NCBI GenBank assembly: GCA_964387425.1
Contig: CAYLXP010000004.1
Span: 8,422-72,421, forward strand
DNA: 64,000 bases
Source of the DNA: CAYLXP01 sp964387425
GTDB lineage: Bacteria; Verrucomicrobiota; Kiritimatiellia; UBA8416
Reading direction: 5' to 3'
Shown: positions 7,735-17,560 of the stretch, in pieces
Position numbering within the stretch: position 1 is the first letter of the stretch
Layout: every line of letters starts with the position of its first letter
The notes under the pieces: generated by a model
What the model was told of the DNA's origin: nothing
Seen by the model: only the letters and a program-made list of their open reading frames with translations
Database searches by the model: none
Program-made: the position numbers and the translations under genes

Positions 7735-10700
7735 ATGAGAATTATCTTGATGATGGGTGTTTTGTGCGGGGCTGCCGTGATTTCGCAGGCAGCGGAGACG
7801 GTAAAGGGGCGGTATGTCCGCGTGGAGTTGCCGGGTGACGGACGCTATCTCTCCCTGTCGGAGGTGGAGGTCTTCTCGGGTCGCAAGAACATCGCTCCGA
7901 AAGGGAAGGCAACGCAGTCATCGCTCTGGGGTCGCGGCGTAGCGCAACTCGCGATTGATGGCAACACGTCGGGGGAATATGGCGACGGAACGATCACGCA
8001 CACCGCGAAGAGCACCAACCCGTGGTGGGAGCTCGACCTGGGGCGGGAGACTGATGTCTCAAAGGTCACGGTTTGGAATCGCGCCAGCATCGGAGAGCGG
8101 CTAGACGGTTTTCGCTTGTTGGTGCTGGACGCCAGTCGCTCACAGACACTGACGGCTTCTGTTCCCAAGGCGGGTCGGAAGATGGATATCGCTACGGACG
8201 GAACCGTCAAGACGACGTCAGTTAAGACTGTGCCCAGCAAGAACTCCGCGGCAAAGGGGCTGGCCGCGCACATTGCCGTGTTTGATCCCGATGCCATGGT
8301 TCGTGCCATCAAGGACATGGCGGCAACCTGGCCGGAGCGTTTCAAGGACGTCGATGAGCTGTTGGCAGGAGTCGAGAAGTGCCGGGCGTTGAAAGATGAT
8401 GCGTCAAAGGCGGAGGAGATTCTCGCCTTCCAACGCGAAGTCCTAACGCGCAACCCGCTTCTGGACTTTGATGAGCTACTGTTCGTTCGCCGTGACACCA
8501 AAATGTTCGGCAAGTCCCTGCCCGCTAACTGGCAGAGTAATTCAAGCATTTCGAAGACCGGCTACGACAACGAGATTGCTGTGCTGTCGATCCGTGAACC
8601 CGAGAAGACGCGTCAGCTTCACCGGCCTGACGGCGGGGCCTACGTCGGGGAGGTCGATCTTCATTTCAATGCCGACAAGATGCTCTTCTCATCCATTGGG
8701 GAGAATGGCGCCTGGCATGTGTTCGAAATCGGGGCGGACGGAAAAGGCCTGCGGCGTGTGACGCAGACAACCGAAGTGAACGTGAACAACTACGACCCCT
8801 GCTATCTTCCGGACGGACGCATCCTGTTCACCTCCACGGCTCCGATGGTCGCGGTGCCGTGCGTGAATGGAAACTCGCCGGTCGCGACGCTTTTCATCTC
8901 CGACAAGAACGGTGGGGACATGCGCCAGCTCTGTTTCGATCAGGAGCACAGCTGGAGTCCGCAGGTGATGGCCGACGGACGTGTTCTCTATCAGCGCTGG
9001 GAGTATGCCGACCTGGCGCACTCGAACTCCCGTATTCTCTTCACGATGAATCCTGATGGCACGAATCAGCGCGCAATCTATGGCTCCAACTCGTGGTGGC
9101 CGAACTCCTGTTTCTATGCCCGGCCTGTACCGGGGCATCCCTCCCTGATCGTGGGCATTGTGACGGGGCACCACGGATGCCGCCGGATGGGCGAGCTTGT
9201 GCTGTTTGATACCTTCAAGGGGTACATGGAAGCCGACGGCGTGGTTCAGCGTATCCCCGGCTACGGCAAGCCGGTTGATCCCAAGGTCGCCGACCGACTC
9301 GTCAACGGTAGCTACCCGCTTTTCCTGCATCCATACCCTTTGAGTGACAAGTACTTCCTTGTCTCCGCTGAGATCTCGAAAGGCGAGTGGGGGATCTATC
9401 TTGTCGACGTCTTTGACAACATGACGCTCATCAAGAGTGAGCCGGGCTACGCCTTGCTCGAACCCGTGCCACTGCAGAAGACCAAGATGCCTCCCGCGCG
9501 ACCGGACAAGGTTAACCTGGAGAGCAAGGATGCCACGGTGTTTATCTCGGACATCTATGAAGGCCCGGGGCTTGAGGGCATTCCTCGCGGTGTGGTCAAG
9601 AAGCTGCGTGTCTACACCTACACCTTTGGATACAACCAGATCGGAGGCTTGCTTGGCACGATTGGCGCCGATGGCCCGTGGGACATGCGCCGCATTCTTG
9701 GGACCGTGCCAGTGGAGTCCGATGGCTCAGCCGCATTCACGGTTCCCGCGAACACGCCGCTTGCGCTCCAGCCTCTTGACGACGAGGGCAAAGCTCTGCA
9801 GGTGATGCGCAGCTGGTTTACCGCCATGCCCGGTGAGAACCTCTCCTGCATCGGCTGCCACGAGCCGCCCGACGCCGGCCCGCCCGTGCGCCGTTCCATC
9901 GCCGCGCAGAAAGCGCCCTCCAAGATCACGCCATGGTACGGACCGGCCCGGAACTTCGAGTTTGCCCGCGAGGTGCAGCCCGTTCTCGACCGCTACTGCG
10001 GCGGCTGCCACGACGGGGAACCCCGCGACGACGGCAAACAGCTTCCTAGCCTGCGTGGAGACCGCAGTGTCAAGTTCGTGTCCAAAACACCGGGCAGCAG
10101 AGGGGCGACATTCTCGGAAGCTTATGTCTCCCTGCACGGCTACCTGCGTCGTCCGGGTGAAGAGAGCGGCATGCGTCTGCATAGCCCGATGGAGTTCCAC
10201 GCGGATAACACTGAGCTGTTCATGATGCTCAACAGCGGCCATCACGGGGTGGAGCTTAGCGCAGAGGCCATGGACCGGCTCATCACGTGGTTCGATCTCA
10301 ACGCGCCCTTCTATGGGCGCTGGTCCGAATATGGCCACACTCCCGCTGCGGCAAAGGAAGCGGAACGTGCCGAGATGCGTGCCCGCTACGCGAATGTCCA
10401 TGAAGACCACGAGCACATTGATGATGCTCCGCCATCCAAGGTGGAGTTCATCCGCCCCAAGCGCGTACAGCCCAAGGCGGAGGAGAAGGTCTCTTGCTCT
10501 GTAGCGCGGGCTCCGCGGGAAGAAGCCAGGACGCTGGATCTGGGTAACGGCGTCTCTTTGAGTCTGTCGTACGTGCCTGCAGGCAAGCTGTCGAAGGGGG
10601 CGAAGGCCGAGGAATTCAAGAGAGGCTTCTGGATGGGGAGCTACGAGATCACCAACGAGCAGTTCCGCCAGTTCGACCCGGCACACGATAGCATGGAGGA

Positions 10701-11307
10701 ACCGCGGCACGGCTACCAGTTCGGCATTACCGGCTATCCCGTCAACGACCCCGACCAGCCGGCCGTGCGGCTTTCGTGGCAGCAGGCCGCCGCCTTCTGC
10801 CGGTGGCTCTCGGATAAGAGCGGTAAGAGCGTCTCGCTGCCTTCCGAGGCGCAGTGGGAGTGGGCTTGCCGCGCGGGGGCATCGACGCCGTTTAGCTTTG
10901 GCGAGCTCGACGCCGACTTCACCGAGTACGCAAACCTCGCGGACGAGACTCTAGTCTGGTTCATCGGCGATCCCTATACGCAGGATCCTGCTGCCGGCTA
11001 CCAGAAATCCCTCAAGCGATACAAGGAGCTCAAGGGATCCGACAACGACTGGATTCCGCGCTCCGATCTGAACGACGGCGGTTTTGTTTCCGAGCCGGTT
11101 GGCAAGTACAAGCCCAACGCCTGGGGACTATACGATATGCACGGCAACGTTGCGGAGTGGACTGCTTCGGATGCGAACGGTCAAAAGATCGTGCGCGGCG
11201 GTTCGTGGTACGATCGTCCCAAGTACGCCACAGCCACTTTCCGCCGTCCATATCGCGACTACCAGCGTGTCTACAACGTTGGATTCCGTGTCGTGGTGGA
11301 AGAGTAA
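7735..11307 (+). CDS. HzsA-like beta-propeller/dihaem protein with N-terminal discoidin-like and C-terminal FGE-like domains (copy 1)
   Basis: This 1190-residue exported protein starts with a signal peptide (MRIILMMGVLCGAAVISQA). An F5/8C-like sandwich follows at about 25-140, and a propeller-like region at about 240-640 with repeated TMNPDG and DGRILF motifs. This region and the 'CFDQEHSWSP' block resemble proteins labelled HzsA-related (hydrazine synthase alpha). Two c-type haem motifs follow, CIGCH at residue 705 and CGGCH at 755. The last 260 residues are FGE/SUMF1-like (MGSYEITNEQFRQFD, LPSEAQWEWACRAG, YDMHGNVAEW, RGGSWYDRP). The cysteine pair of true formylglycine-generating enzymes is absent from that last segment. 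I start it at the ATG that opens the signal peptide. It is paralogous to the protein at 26815. A role in hydrazine synthesis is not implied. Confidence 0.75.
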   Translation: MRIILMMGVLCGAAVISQAAETVKGRYVRVELPGDGRYLSLSEVEVFSGRKNIAPKGKATQSSLWGRGVAQLAIDGNTSGEYGDGTITHTAKSTNPWWELDLGRETDVSKVTVWNRASIGERLDGFRLLVLDASRSQTLTASVPKAGRKMDIATDGTVKTTSVKTVPSKNSAAKGLAAHIAVFDPDAMVRAIKDMAATWPERFKDVDELLAGVEKCRALKDDASKAEEILAFQREVLTRNPLLDFDELLFVRRDTKMFGKSLPANWQSNSSISKTGYDNEIAVLSIREPEKTRQLHRPDGGAYVGEVDLHFNADKMLFSSIGENGAWHVFEIGADGKGLRRVTQTTEVNVNNYDPCYLPDGRILFTSTAPMVAVPCVNGNSPVATLFISDKNGGDMRQLCFDQEHSWSPQVMADGRVLYQRWEYADLAHSNSRILFTMNPDGTNQRAIYGSNSWWPNSCFYARPVPGHPSLIVGIVTGHHGCRRMGELVLFDTFKGYMEADGVVQRIPGYGKPVDPKVADRLVNGSYPLFLHPYPLSDKYFLVSAEISKGEWGIYLVDVFDNMTLIKSEPGYALLEPVPLQKTKMPPARPDKVNLESKDATVFISDIYEGPGLEGIPRGVVKKLRVYTYTFGYNQIGGLLGTIGADGPWDMRRILGTVPVESDGSAAFTVPANTPLALQPLDDEGKALQVMRSWFTAMPGENLSCIGCHEPPDAGPPVRRSIAAQKAPSKITPWYGPARNFEFAREVQPVLDRYCGGCHDGEPRDDGKQLPSLRGDRSVKFVSKTPGSRGATFSEAYVSLHGYLRRPGEESGMRLHSPMEFHADNTELFMMLNSGHHGVELSAEAMDRLITWFDLNAPFYGRWSEYGHTPAAAKEAERAEMRARYANVHEDHEHIDDAPPSKVEFIRPKRVQPKAEEKVSCSVARAPREEARTLDLGNGVSLSLSYVPAGKLSKGAKAEEFKRGFWMGSYEITNEQFRQFDPAHDSMEEPRHGYQFGITGYPVNDPDQPAVRLSWQQAAAFCRWLSDKSGKSVSLPSEAQWEWACRAGASTPFSFGELDADFTEYANLADETLVWFIGDPYTQDPAAGYQKSLKRYKELKGSDNDWIPRSDLNDGGFVSEPVGKYKPNAWGLYDMHGNVAEWTASDANGQKIVRGGSWYDRPKYATATFRRPYRDYQRVYNVGFRVVVEE

Positions 11308-11583
11308 GCATCGCGCTCTCGCGCGAAGCGGGGCTGTGTTTGCGAAGGGGTATTTCACCATCTCATTTGTGTCTCGTCACCTTGAGTATTTACGGCCTGA
11401 AGGCCGAACTACAAACGGTCGTGTCGGCAGTCCAGGCGTATGTAGTTCGGGCTTTAGCCTGTATCTCGTTTGCCTATGCACCAACGCACAGATGCGCCCA
11501 CCCCAGCACACTGCAAATCTCTCGTATTGATGCACGAGGCCGCGTATAATTGTGGCTAGTCAAAACGTGGAGGGCAATGGCGA
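11308..11583. repeat. Intergenic region with inverted repeat (11394-11459)
   Basis: GGCCTGAAGGCCGAACTACA at 11394-11413 is mirrored, with a few mismatches, at 11441-11459, with a 27-base loop. It lies just after the end of the HzsA-like gene, where a transcript-stabilising or terminating hairpin would be expected. The rest of the region holds only the promoter element listed at 11545. Confidence 0.6.
11545..11550 (+). promoter_or_regulatory. Consensus -10 box (TATAAT) before the discoidin/LamG gene
   Basis: A perfect TATAAT lies 34 bases upstream of the ATG at 11584. No good -35 hexamer is found at 16-18 bases; TTGATG at 11527 is too close (12 bases). A GGAGGG ribosome-binding site follows at 11569. 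Confidence 0.45.
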
Positions 11584-13824
11584 ATGAGGTCGTTTGGAAG
11601 CCTGTCGGTAGCTGCCTCCTGGTTGCTCCTATTCTCCTGCGCCGCAGAGGCTGAGTTCGTGCGACCAGCCAGCGCGACGGCATCGAGTCGTTGGAGTGCG
11701 AATACTGGTGAGTCTCACCTGATCCAGCTCAGTGGGACTGCCGGGGACAAGACGCTGAGTGCCGAGAGTCCGACGGCCACGCACCCTGAAGACGGTGGCG
11801 GTCCTGAGTTTGGCCAGTGGCATACCGCCGACGGCGACATGACGAATGGCGCATGGGTTGTATTCGATTTTGGCTTTCCCCGCATTCTGACGCACATCTA
11901 CATCTGGCAGGCCAACCAGACGGGGCTATTCGATCGCGGCGTCGATGGCTTCAGTGTGGACGTGTCGACCAATCAGACAGCGTGGCACGAGGCGCTTGCT
12001 CCGACCAACCTGGCTATTTCCAGCGGGGGCGACATCGCGGCCGAGTCCTTTGGGCTATCGAACGCTGATCGCATTCGCTACGCGCGCATCAACATCACAT
12101 CCACACACGGCAGTACGTATGCGGGGCTTTCCGAAGTTCGCTTCGAGGCCGTGGCGAACGAATTTCTGGGTGGTGACTTCAACGCGGACACCAATTGGGT
12201 CGTCGATTGTCCCTCAAACGGCGTTTCTGGATACGTCGGCACCGATGGCACGATGTCGTGGCAGGAGCACAACAACTGGGCAGCAGTGACCATCACCAAC
12301 GGAACCATCTCGCGCACAGGGCACTTCAGGAGCCAGCATACGACGTGGAATATCCTCGGTGGGACGCTCGACATCAGTGGCTATCTCCATTGGCGAGCCG
12401 GAGTGGCTCTTACGGTGGATGGCGGGACGGTCAACGTCGGGCTCGACACGCAGCTCGAGAGCAGTCCCAGCTTTCTTTCTGGAACGATTACGTCGGGGGA
12501 TTACCTATACTTCCGCCGTGCGCTCTCGATCAACATCCGTGATGCAGTCCTGGAGCTCGATGATCTGCGCTTCTGGAACAATCCTGCCAACCACCCTGAG
12601 GCGAATGGCGCCGCGGTTAACTTCTACTCGGGTGGTGACGGCAGCCTGACCCTCCCCGGTGACCGGGTCTCTTTCCTGACCAGCCTTGTCGAGGGCTCGC
12701 ATGACCCGTCTGACCCTCGCAGGGCACCGGATCGTTATGGCGGGCAGGGCGGAGTCGCCTTAGACTTCGACGGCGGACCGTACCCGGTCAACATCAAGCT
12801 CGATGGGGATGCAGTTTCGATCGATGCCTTCTCGATCAGCTATGATTCTGCCTCCAACAAGACGACCATATGTGTGGCGCCCCCGGACCTGGTCGGCCAC
12901 TGGGGCTTCGACAGTGATGGTGAAGATACCTCGGGCTATGGAAACGACGCCGTCATTAAGGGAACGGCCGCGGTTACCCATACAGGTGGCGAGCACGTAA
13001 TCGGCGGTGGCGCCTTGTCCGTGCCGGGCTCAAAAGCTAACTACGCTTTCGTCTCCGATGATGGGTTGTACGACGGGAACCTGCCGGCCGTGTTGCGGCT
13101 GCCCAACCGGTTCACTGTTGCCGCCTGGGCTTGGCGTGATTCCGCCGACGACAACCAGAGCTGGATTCTGAGTAATCGATACTGGCAGGATGGCTATGCC
13201 CTGGGACGGACTGCGTCGACGCCTTCCGGGACGAACGCTTACGTATTGGGGCGCTACCAGTCGATTGGACAGCCGGGGCTACAGCTTGCAGATCCGCAGC
13301 CCGTGGACGAGAACTGGTTCTTTATCGCCGGAACGTTCAGTCGCAGCACGCCCGGCGACAACCAGGCGCTCTACATCAACGGAGAGCTGCGCAATGCCAG
13401 CCGGCGGACCTCGGCTTATGGTATCAACAACGGAATCCCCCTGGGGATCGGTATCGAACATGTTGAGCTGACGTCCGGGGATGGTCGAAATGCGTGGGAT
13501 GGGGATATAGACGATGTGTCGATCTGGAATGGTCCACTGTCCGCGGGCGAGGTGCGCGCCCTCTACAACCTGGCGACGGATGCCGTGCTCAACTACGACG
13601 CATCCCGGGTCCATGCCCTGTTTGAACTCTACGCTGATGGGGCAGGGGGAGGGACGGTCACGTTCGGCAACTACCGTTGGCGCTATGCGGATGGACTGAC
13701 CGCCACGCGCGACGGACAACTCAACGCCCCTCCCGCCGTCTCACGCTATGAGGTGGTGCTGGACGCAAGCAAAGGAACCGGGCTTGTTGCGGCTCCTCGT
13801 GGAACGGTGCTGCTGGTGAGGTAG
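11584..13824 (+). CDS. Secreted discoidin-like / LamG domain protein
   Basis: This 746-residue protein has an N-terminal signal peptide (VAASWLLLFSCAAEA). A discoidin/F5-8C-like sandwich follows at about 25-190, where GAWVVFDFGFPRILTHIYIW is the typical core. The middle, at about 195-430, is rich in Gly, Thr and Asn in a repetitive beta-helix or autotransporter-like style (WNILGGTLDISGYLHW, LTVDGGTVNVG). A LamG/concanavalin-like domain spans about 440-665 (LVGHWGFDSDGEDTSGYGND, NWFFIAGTF, DIDDVSIWNGPLSAGEVRALYN). Such proteins are extracellular and probably bind polysaccharide or sit on the cell surface. No catalytic motif was recognised. It lies between the HzsA-like fusion and a convergent sulfatase gene. 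Confidence 0.7.
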   Translation: MRSFGSLSVAASWLLLFSCAAEAEFVRPASATASSRWSANTGESHLIQLSGTAGDKTLSAESPTATHPEDGGGPEFGQWHTADGDMTNGAWVVFDFGFPRILTHIYIWQANQTGLFDRGVDGFSVDVSTNQTAWHEALAPTNLAISSGGDIAAESFGLSNADRIRYARINITSTHGSTYAGLSEVRFEAVANEFLGGDFNADTNWVVDCPSNGVSGYVGTDGTMSWQEHNNWAAVTITNGTISRTGHFRSQHTTWNILGGTLDISGYLHWRAGVALTVDGGTVNVGLDTQLESSPSFLSGTITSGDYLYFRRALSINIRDAVLELDDLRFWNNPANHPEANGAAVNFYSGGDGSLTLPGDRVSFLTSLVEGSHDPSDPRRAPDRYGGQGGVALDFDGGPYPVNIKLDGDAVSIDAFSISYDSASNKTTICVAPPDLVGHWGFDSDGEDTSGYGNDAVIKGTAAVTHTGGEHVIGGGALSVPGSKANYAFVSDDGLYDGNLPAVLRLPNRFTVAAWAWRDSADDNQSWILSNRYWQDGYALGRTASTPSGTNAYVLGRYQSIGQPGLQLADPQPVDENWFFIAGTFSRSTPGDNQALYINGELRNASRRTSAYGINNGIPLGIGIEHVELTSGDGRNAWDGDIDDVSIWNGPLSAGEVRALYNLATDAVLNYDASRVHALFELYADGAGGGTVTFGNYRWRYADGLTATRDGQLNAPPAVSRYEVVLDASKGTGLVAAPRGTVLLVR

Positions 13825-13836
13825 CCGTGGGCTAGC

Positions 13837-15345
13837 TCAGTGTCGAGTCTTTGCCTTCTTGCCACCCTTGCCCTTGTTCGGAACCCACCGGAAGTCCTCA
13901 CCCTCACAGACGAGTCGGATTTCCTTGCGTTTGGGACCCTTGCCTTGTGGTGCGGGGTCGCTCGGGATGATGGTTCCCATCCTCTTCTTGATGGGAGCAT
14001 ACTCCGGGTTTGCTGCAAGATTGTTCCATTCGTTGGGGTCGTTGCGTTGGTCGTAAAGCTCCTCGCCATCAGGGCGCGAGATGTAGCGCCAGTTGCGGTT
14101 GACGACACTGTACTGATCGTGATCGGTGGTGATGACCATGCGGTCCTTGGCCCCGTCGGGATTGCCAAAGACGGGAACCAGGCTCTTCCCGTCGATATCG
14201 GGATTGGCAGGTAGCTGGCAGAGATCGGTCAGGGTCTTGTAGGTGTCGATCAGCCCAACCGTAACGTCGAGCTTCTTGCCTTTCGGAATGCCGGGGCCGG
14301 CCCAGATGAACGGCACGTTGGTCGTGCGCTCCCAGAGCGTATGCTTGGCCCAGCGGGTCTTCTCACCAAGGTGGTAGCCATTGTCGGACCAGAGCACGAC
14401 GACCGTGTTGTCAGCATAGGGCGACGCCTCGAGTGCATCGAGTACACGGCCCAGCATGGCGTCGGTATACGTGCAGGCGGCAAAGTACCCCTGCATCGCC
14501 TTCTTCCACAGGCCGTGCTCGACGAGAGGATCATGCACCTTGCGTCCGCGGCCCTCGGTCTGGCGGCGGATTGCCGGCGGGAGGTCGTCAAGATCGTCCG
14601 CCTTGAAGGGCGGCAATTGGATACTCTCCAGCGGATACATGTCGAAGTACTTCTTCGGTGCGTAGTTAGGTTTGTGTGGTGCGTAGGTCCCGAATGCGAG
14701 GAAGAAGGGCTTGTCGTGCTCTTGTTTCAGGAAGTCTGCAGCCCAGTTAGCGCATAGCGTGTCGGCCATCCTCTCTTCGTCTTCGTTCGGCATGGCGAAG
14801 TGGTCAAACTCCGGCCAGCCGGTCACCTTGCCGGTCTCCGCCAGCGGACGCACTGCCTTGGCGTCGATCGGCGCCCCGGGATCCCATGAGCCCAGGCGCC
14901 AGCCCTTCTGCTTGAGATCCTCGTTCCAGATGTACCAGTAGTCGAAGCCGCGCAGGTCGACGAAACCCTGCATGTGGTGATAAACCTTGCCGCCTCCGTA
15001 GACCTTGTAGCCGTTGGCCTTGAAGTACTGGGGAATATCCATGTGCTTCGGAATGTTGTACATGTGCGGTTCTTCGCCGTAGAGGCCGGAGTTGAAGGGC
15101 TGCAGACCGGTCATGATGGCTGTACGCGACGGCGTGCAGTAGACACCCGGAGCATGGGCATTTGTGAACACGGTTCCGCGCGCCGCGAGCTTGTCGAGGT
15201 TAGGCGACTTCACCCGCGGGTCGCCCATCGCGTTCATCATGTCGTTCCAGTCATCAACAACAAGGAAGAGAACATTGGGGTGGGGGGCGGCTTGGGCTGC
15301 TATTCCGAGAAGAAGTACCAGTAACAGGCTAAGTCTCACCATCAT
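13837..15345 (-). CDS. S1 family sulfatase, iduronate-2-sulfatase-like
   Basis: This 502-residue protein has a signal peptide (VRLSLLLVLLLGIAAQA) followed at once by the metal-binding strand PNVLFLVVDDWND. The modification site for C-alpha-formylglycine is C-T-P-S-R (GVYCTPSRTAIMTG, about residue 75). Further S1 signatures are LAFGTYAPHKP, the metal ligands in VVLWSDNGYHLGEK (D and N, then the histidine) and the lysine-rich WAKHTLWERT. The enzyme would release sulfate from a sulfated sugar in the periplasm. Because the nucleophile is cysteine, it needs an FGE or an anaerobic maturase; the FGE-like domains in this window lack the catalytic cysteines, so the maturase must be elsewhere. Start 15345 or 15342; GGGAG lies four or seven bases upstream. 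Confidence 0.9.
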   Translation of the reverse strand: MMVRLSLLLVLLLGIAAQAAPHPNVLFLVVDDWNDMMNAMGDPRVKSPNLDKLAARGTVFTNAHAPGVYCTPSRTAIMTGLQPFNSGLYGEEPHMYNIPKHMDIPQYFKANGYKVYGGGKVYHHMQGFVDLRGFDYWYIWNEDLKQKGWRLGSWDPGAPIDAKAVRPLAETGKVTGWPEFDHFAMPNEDEERMADTLCANWAADFLKQEHDKPFFLAFGTYAPHKPNYAPKKYFDMYPLESIQLPPFKADDLDDLPPAIRRQTEGRGRKVHDPLVEHGLWKKAMQGYFAACTYTDAMLGRVLDALEASPYADNTVVVLWSDNGYHLGEKTRWAKHTLWERTTNVPFIWAGPGIPKGKKLDVTVGLIDTYKTLTDLCQLPANPDIDGKSLVPVFGNPDGAKDRMVITTDHDQYSVVNRNWRYISRPDGEELYDQRNDPNEWNNLAANPEYAPIKKRMGTIIPSDPAPQGKGPKRKEIRLVCEGEDFRWVPNKGKGGKKAKTRH

Positions 15346-15419
15346 ATATCTCCCATTATGTGAGCGTGACTAAATAGAACTGTCGACACTCGTCCCTAAG
15401 ATTCGGAACCGGTGCGGCT

Positions 15420-17504
15420 CTAGCGGCAGAGCGCATATTGTCTTGGCTCAGCTTGGCCCTCTAGAACCGAGAGAGCCCCGGCGGCCATCGCTTCCATTTC
15501 CATGCCGTCCTTGAAGATGATGATCTGGGCCAAGTGCCCAACGCGCTTCTTCAGAGTGGCGACGATGCGGTCTGAGCTTGCCATGTTGCCCGTGAGAACG
15601 ATGGCGTCGACGGGGCCGTCAATGGCGATGTGCATGGCCCCGATCTCCTTGGCAATCTGGTAGATCATGGCGTAAACAGCCTTCTCGGCCTCTTCATCTC
15701 CATCCTGGATGCGCTTCTCAATCTCCGGTAACGAGTCTTCTCCGATGTAGGACACCAGGCCCGCGCGTTTGGTCAGCTCTTGCTTGAGGGCGACCTTGTC
15801 AAACTCGCCGCTGTAGCACAGGTCGATCAACTCGTTCTGGGGCAGTGTGCCGGCGCGCTGCCGCGTGAAGGGCCCTTCGCCGAGCAGTGCGATGGTGTTG
15901 TCCACGATTCTTCCATGTTTGACTGCTGCCACGGAGATGCCATCCCCGATGTGCGCAAGCAGGAAGCTGGATCGATCGAATGGGCGGCCAATCATGGCAG
16001 CGGCTTTTTGGGCCGACGCCCGAATGCTCAGAATGTGCCCGGTGCTCTTGCGTTCGATCGGGGCATAGCCGGAGTAGCGGGCCTCCTCCTTTAGTTCATC
16101 CGAAACGACTGGATCGACAGAGAACGCGGGGATCTTGTAGTGGTGCGCGAGCCGCGCGGCAATCGGAATGCCCAGGTTGGATGCATGATCCATCTCGGCA
16201 TAGTCACGCACGGCGCTGACTATGTCCTTCTCTTCGTGGACCTCGCCATTCTCAACCGAGCAGACCTGGTATACGCCGCCCTTGATGCGCTGGTTCTCCC
16301 TGTTGAGGAAACCGCCGCGTCCCACGACGGCGTCTAATGCGGGTAAGTCGTCGGTCAGAAAGCCCTGGATTTGCTCGACATAGCGTTCGACCTCTTCGTC
16401 CATTGCGCTGCCTGTGAGTCCGGAAACGTGAGGCCTTGCCACCTCGAACTTCTTCAGGCAGTGGCGGTTCTCGAAGAGGGCGAGTTTCGTGGATGCGGCG
16501 CCCGGGTTGATGGTGAGGATGTGGTGGGCCTCCCGCACCTCGGCGGCAGGCGAAGCGCCCGCTTGCTCGGCCTGCTTCCGGAGGTAGTTTGAGTAGATAC
16601 AGGCGAGGGCAATTGAATCGATCTTTGATCGTTCGGGATCCGACCGCGATGAAATCACGTAAGGGGTCTTGATGCCCACCGTGACACAGGCCATGCGGGC
16701 CGTCTGTTTTGCCACCATACGCATGAGCATCTTGTACATGATGTTGGCGGCATCCAGGGTGGGGTTCACGAGAATATCCGCCTGGCCGGCAACCTGGCGC
16801 ATGGGGGAGTCTGCGGGGCCGTCCAGTTTCTTCAAGCGGACGGATTCGGGGTCGACGGAAAGGTCGAAAGACAGGGGCCCGTACACAACAGCGTTATCCC
16901 AGTGCGCGCTCGCCAGTTCATGGGCGAGTACCGTGGAGGGGAGGGCCTGCATCACCTTCTCGTTGCCGGCCAGGAGTGCCACCCTGGGCAAAGGAAGGTT
17001 CAGGGCGCACTGTGCAACTTCGACGGCATTGTCGATCAGTCCAGTCATGCGACTGTAGTTGAGAATGGCCGACACGCCCGGGTCGGTCATGACCATGGGG
17101 ACTCCATCGCGAATACAGTCCGCCTGGAAGACCGTGGCGAGTGACATGGTATCGCGTGTGCGAAGCTTCACGAGTTGGCGATTCAGAATAGGAGTGGAGA
17201 TATTCCCTTTCTGGATGACATTCGTTCTGCCAGATCGGGCAAGCTCCAGGATGGTCTCTGCGGTCTGCTCCTGGGAATCCGTACCCACAATATCGGCGGT
17301 GGGAATTTCGAGCTCCAACCGGGATGCCGCTGCAAGCATGTCTTTCTCATTGCCGACAAGAACGCACTGCTTGACATACGGTTTGTCCCGCACGTTGCGA
17401 TAGAGAAGTAGGTCGCCTTCGCGATCCCCGCCCGCAATCGCGATTGTCTGAGGGGTCAGTGATTCGGCGATGCTTTCGAATTGCGCAATTTCTGTGGCGG
17501 CCAT
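15420..17504 (-). CDS. Phosphate acyltransferase-butyrate kinase fusion protein (copy 2)
   Basis: This 694-residue protein has an N-terminal phosphate acetyl/butyryltransferase domain, about 1-300 (AIAGGDREGDLLL, IVGTDSQEQTAETILEL, PLPRVALLAGNEKVM). A complete ASKHA-family butyrate kinase follows at about 325-690 (ILTINPGAASTKLALFEN for phosphate binding, VVGRGGF, DHASNLGIPIAARLA, NTIALLGEGPFT, IVLTGNMASSD). The fusion would convert acyl-CoA plus phosphate to acyl phosphate and then to carboxylate plus ATP. The start is ATG at 17504, with GGAAGGTGA just upstream; the longer open frame to 17669 overlaps the preceding ACT gene. In the kinase, the usual glycine triplet reads GDG (AHIGDGIS), unlike GGG in copy 1. 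It is the last gene of the operon. Confidence 0.85.
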   Translation of the reverse strand: MAATEIAQFESIAESLTPQTIAIAGGDREGDLLLYRNVRDKPYVKQCVLVGNEKDMLAAASRLELEIPTADIVGTDSQEQTAETILELARSGRTNVIQKGNISTPILNRQLVKLRTRDTMSLATVFQADCIRDGVPMVMTDPGVSAILNYSRMTGLIDNAVEVAQCALNLPLPRVALLAGNEKVMQALPSTVLAHELASAHWDNAVVYGPLSFDLSVDPESVRLKKLDGPADSPMRQVAGQADILVNPTLDAANIMYKMLMRMVAKQTARMACVTVGIKTPYVISSRSDPERSKIDSIALACIYSNYLRKQAEQAGASPAAEVREAHHILTINPGAASTKLALFENRHCLKKFEVARPHVSGLTGSAMDEEVERYVEQIQGFLTDDLPALDAVVGRGGFLNRENQRIKGGVYQVCSVENGEVHEEKDIVSAVRDYAEMDHASNLGIPIAARLAHHYKIPAFSVDPVVSDELKEEARYSGYAPIERKSTGHILSIRASAQKAAAMIGRPFDRSSFLLAHIGDGISVAAVKHGRIVDNTIALLGEGPFTRQRAGTLPQNELIDLCYSGEFDKVALKQELTKRAGLVSYIGEDSLPEIEKRIQDGDEEAEKAVYAMIYQIAKEIGAMHIAIDGPVDAIVLTGNMASSDRIVATLKKRVGHLAQIIIFKDGMEMEAMAAGALSVLEGQAEPRQYALCR

Positions 17505-17560
17505 TTGAGTCACCTTCCCGTTCGAAGCCCCTTGCCGTTCAGGCTGAGGCTTTGCTGCCC

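Noticed and set aside
7735..11307. Hydrazine synthase (anammox)
   Set aside because: No beta/gamma subunit genes, no multihaem hydrazine dehydrogenase, and two copies linked to glycosidases. Only fold-level resemblance to the alpha subunit is claimed.
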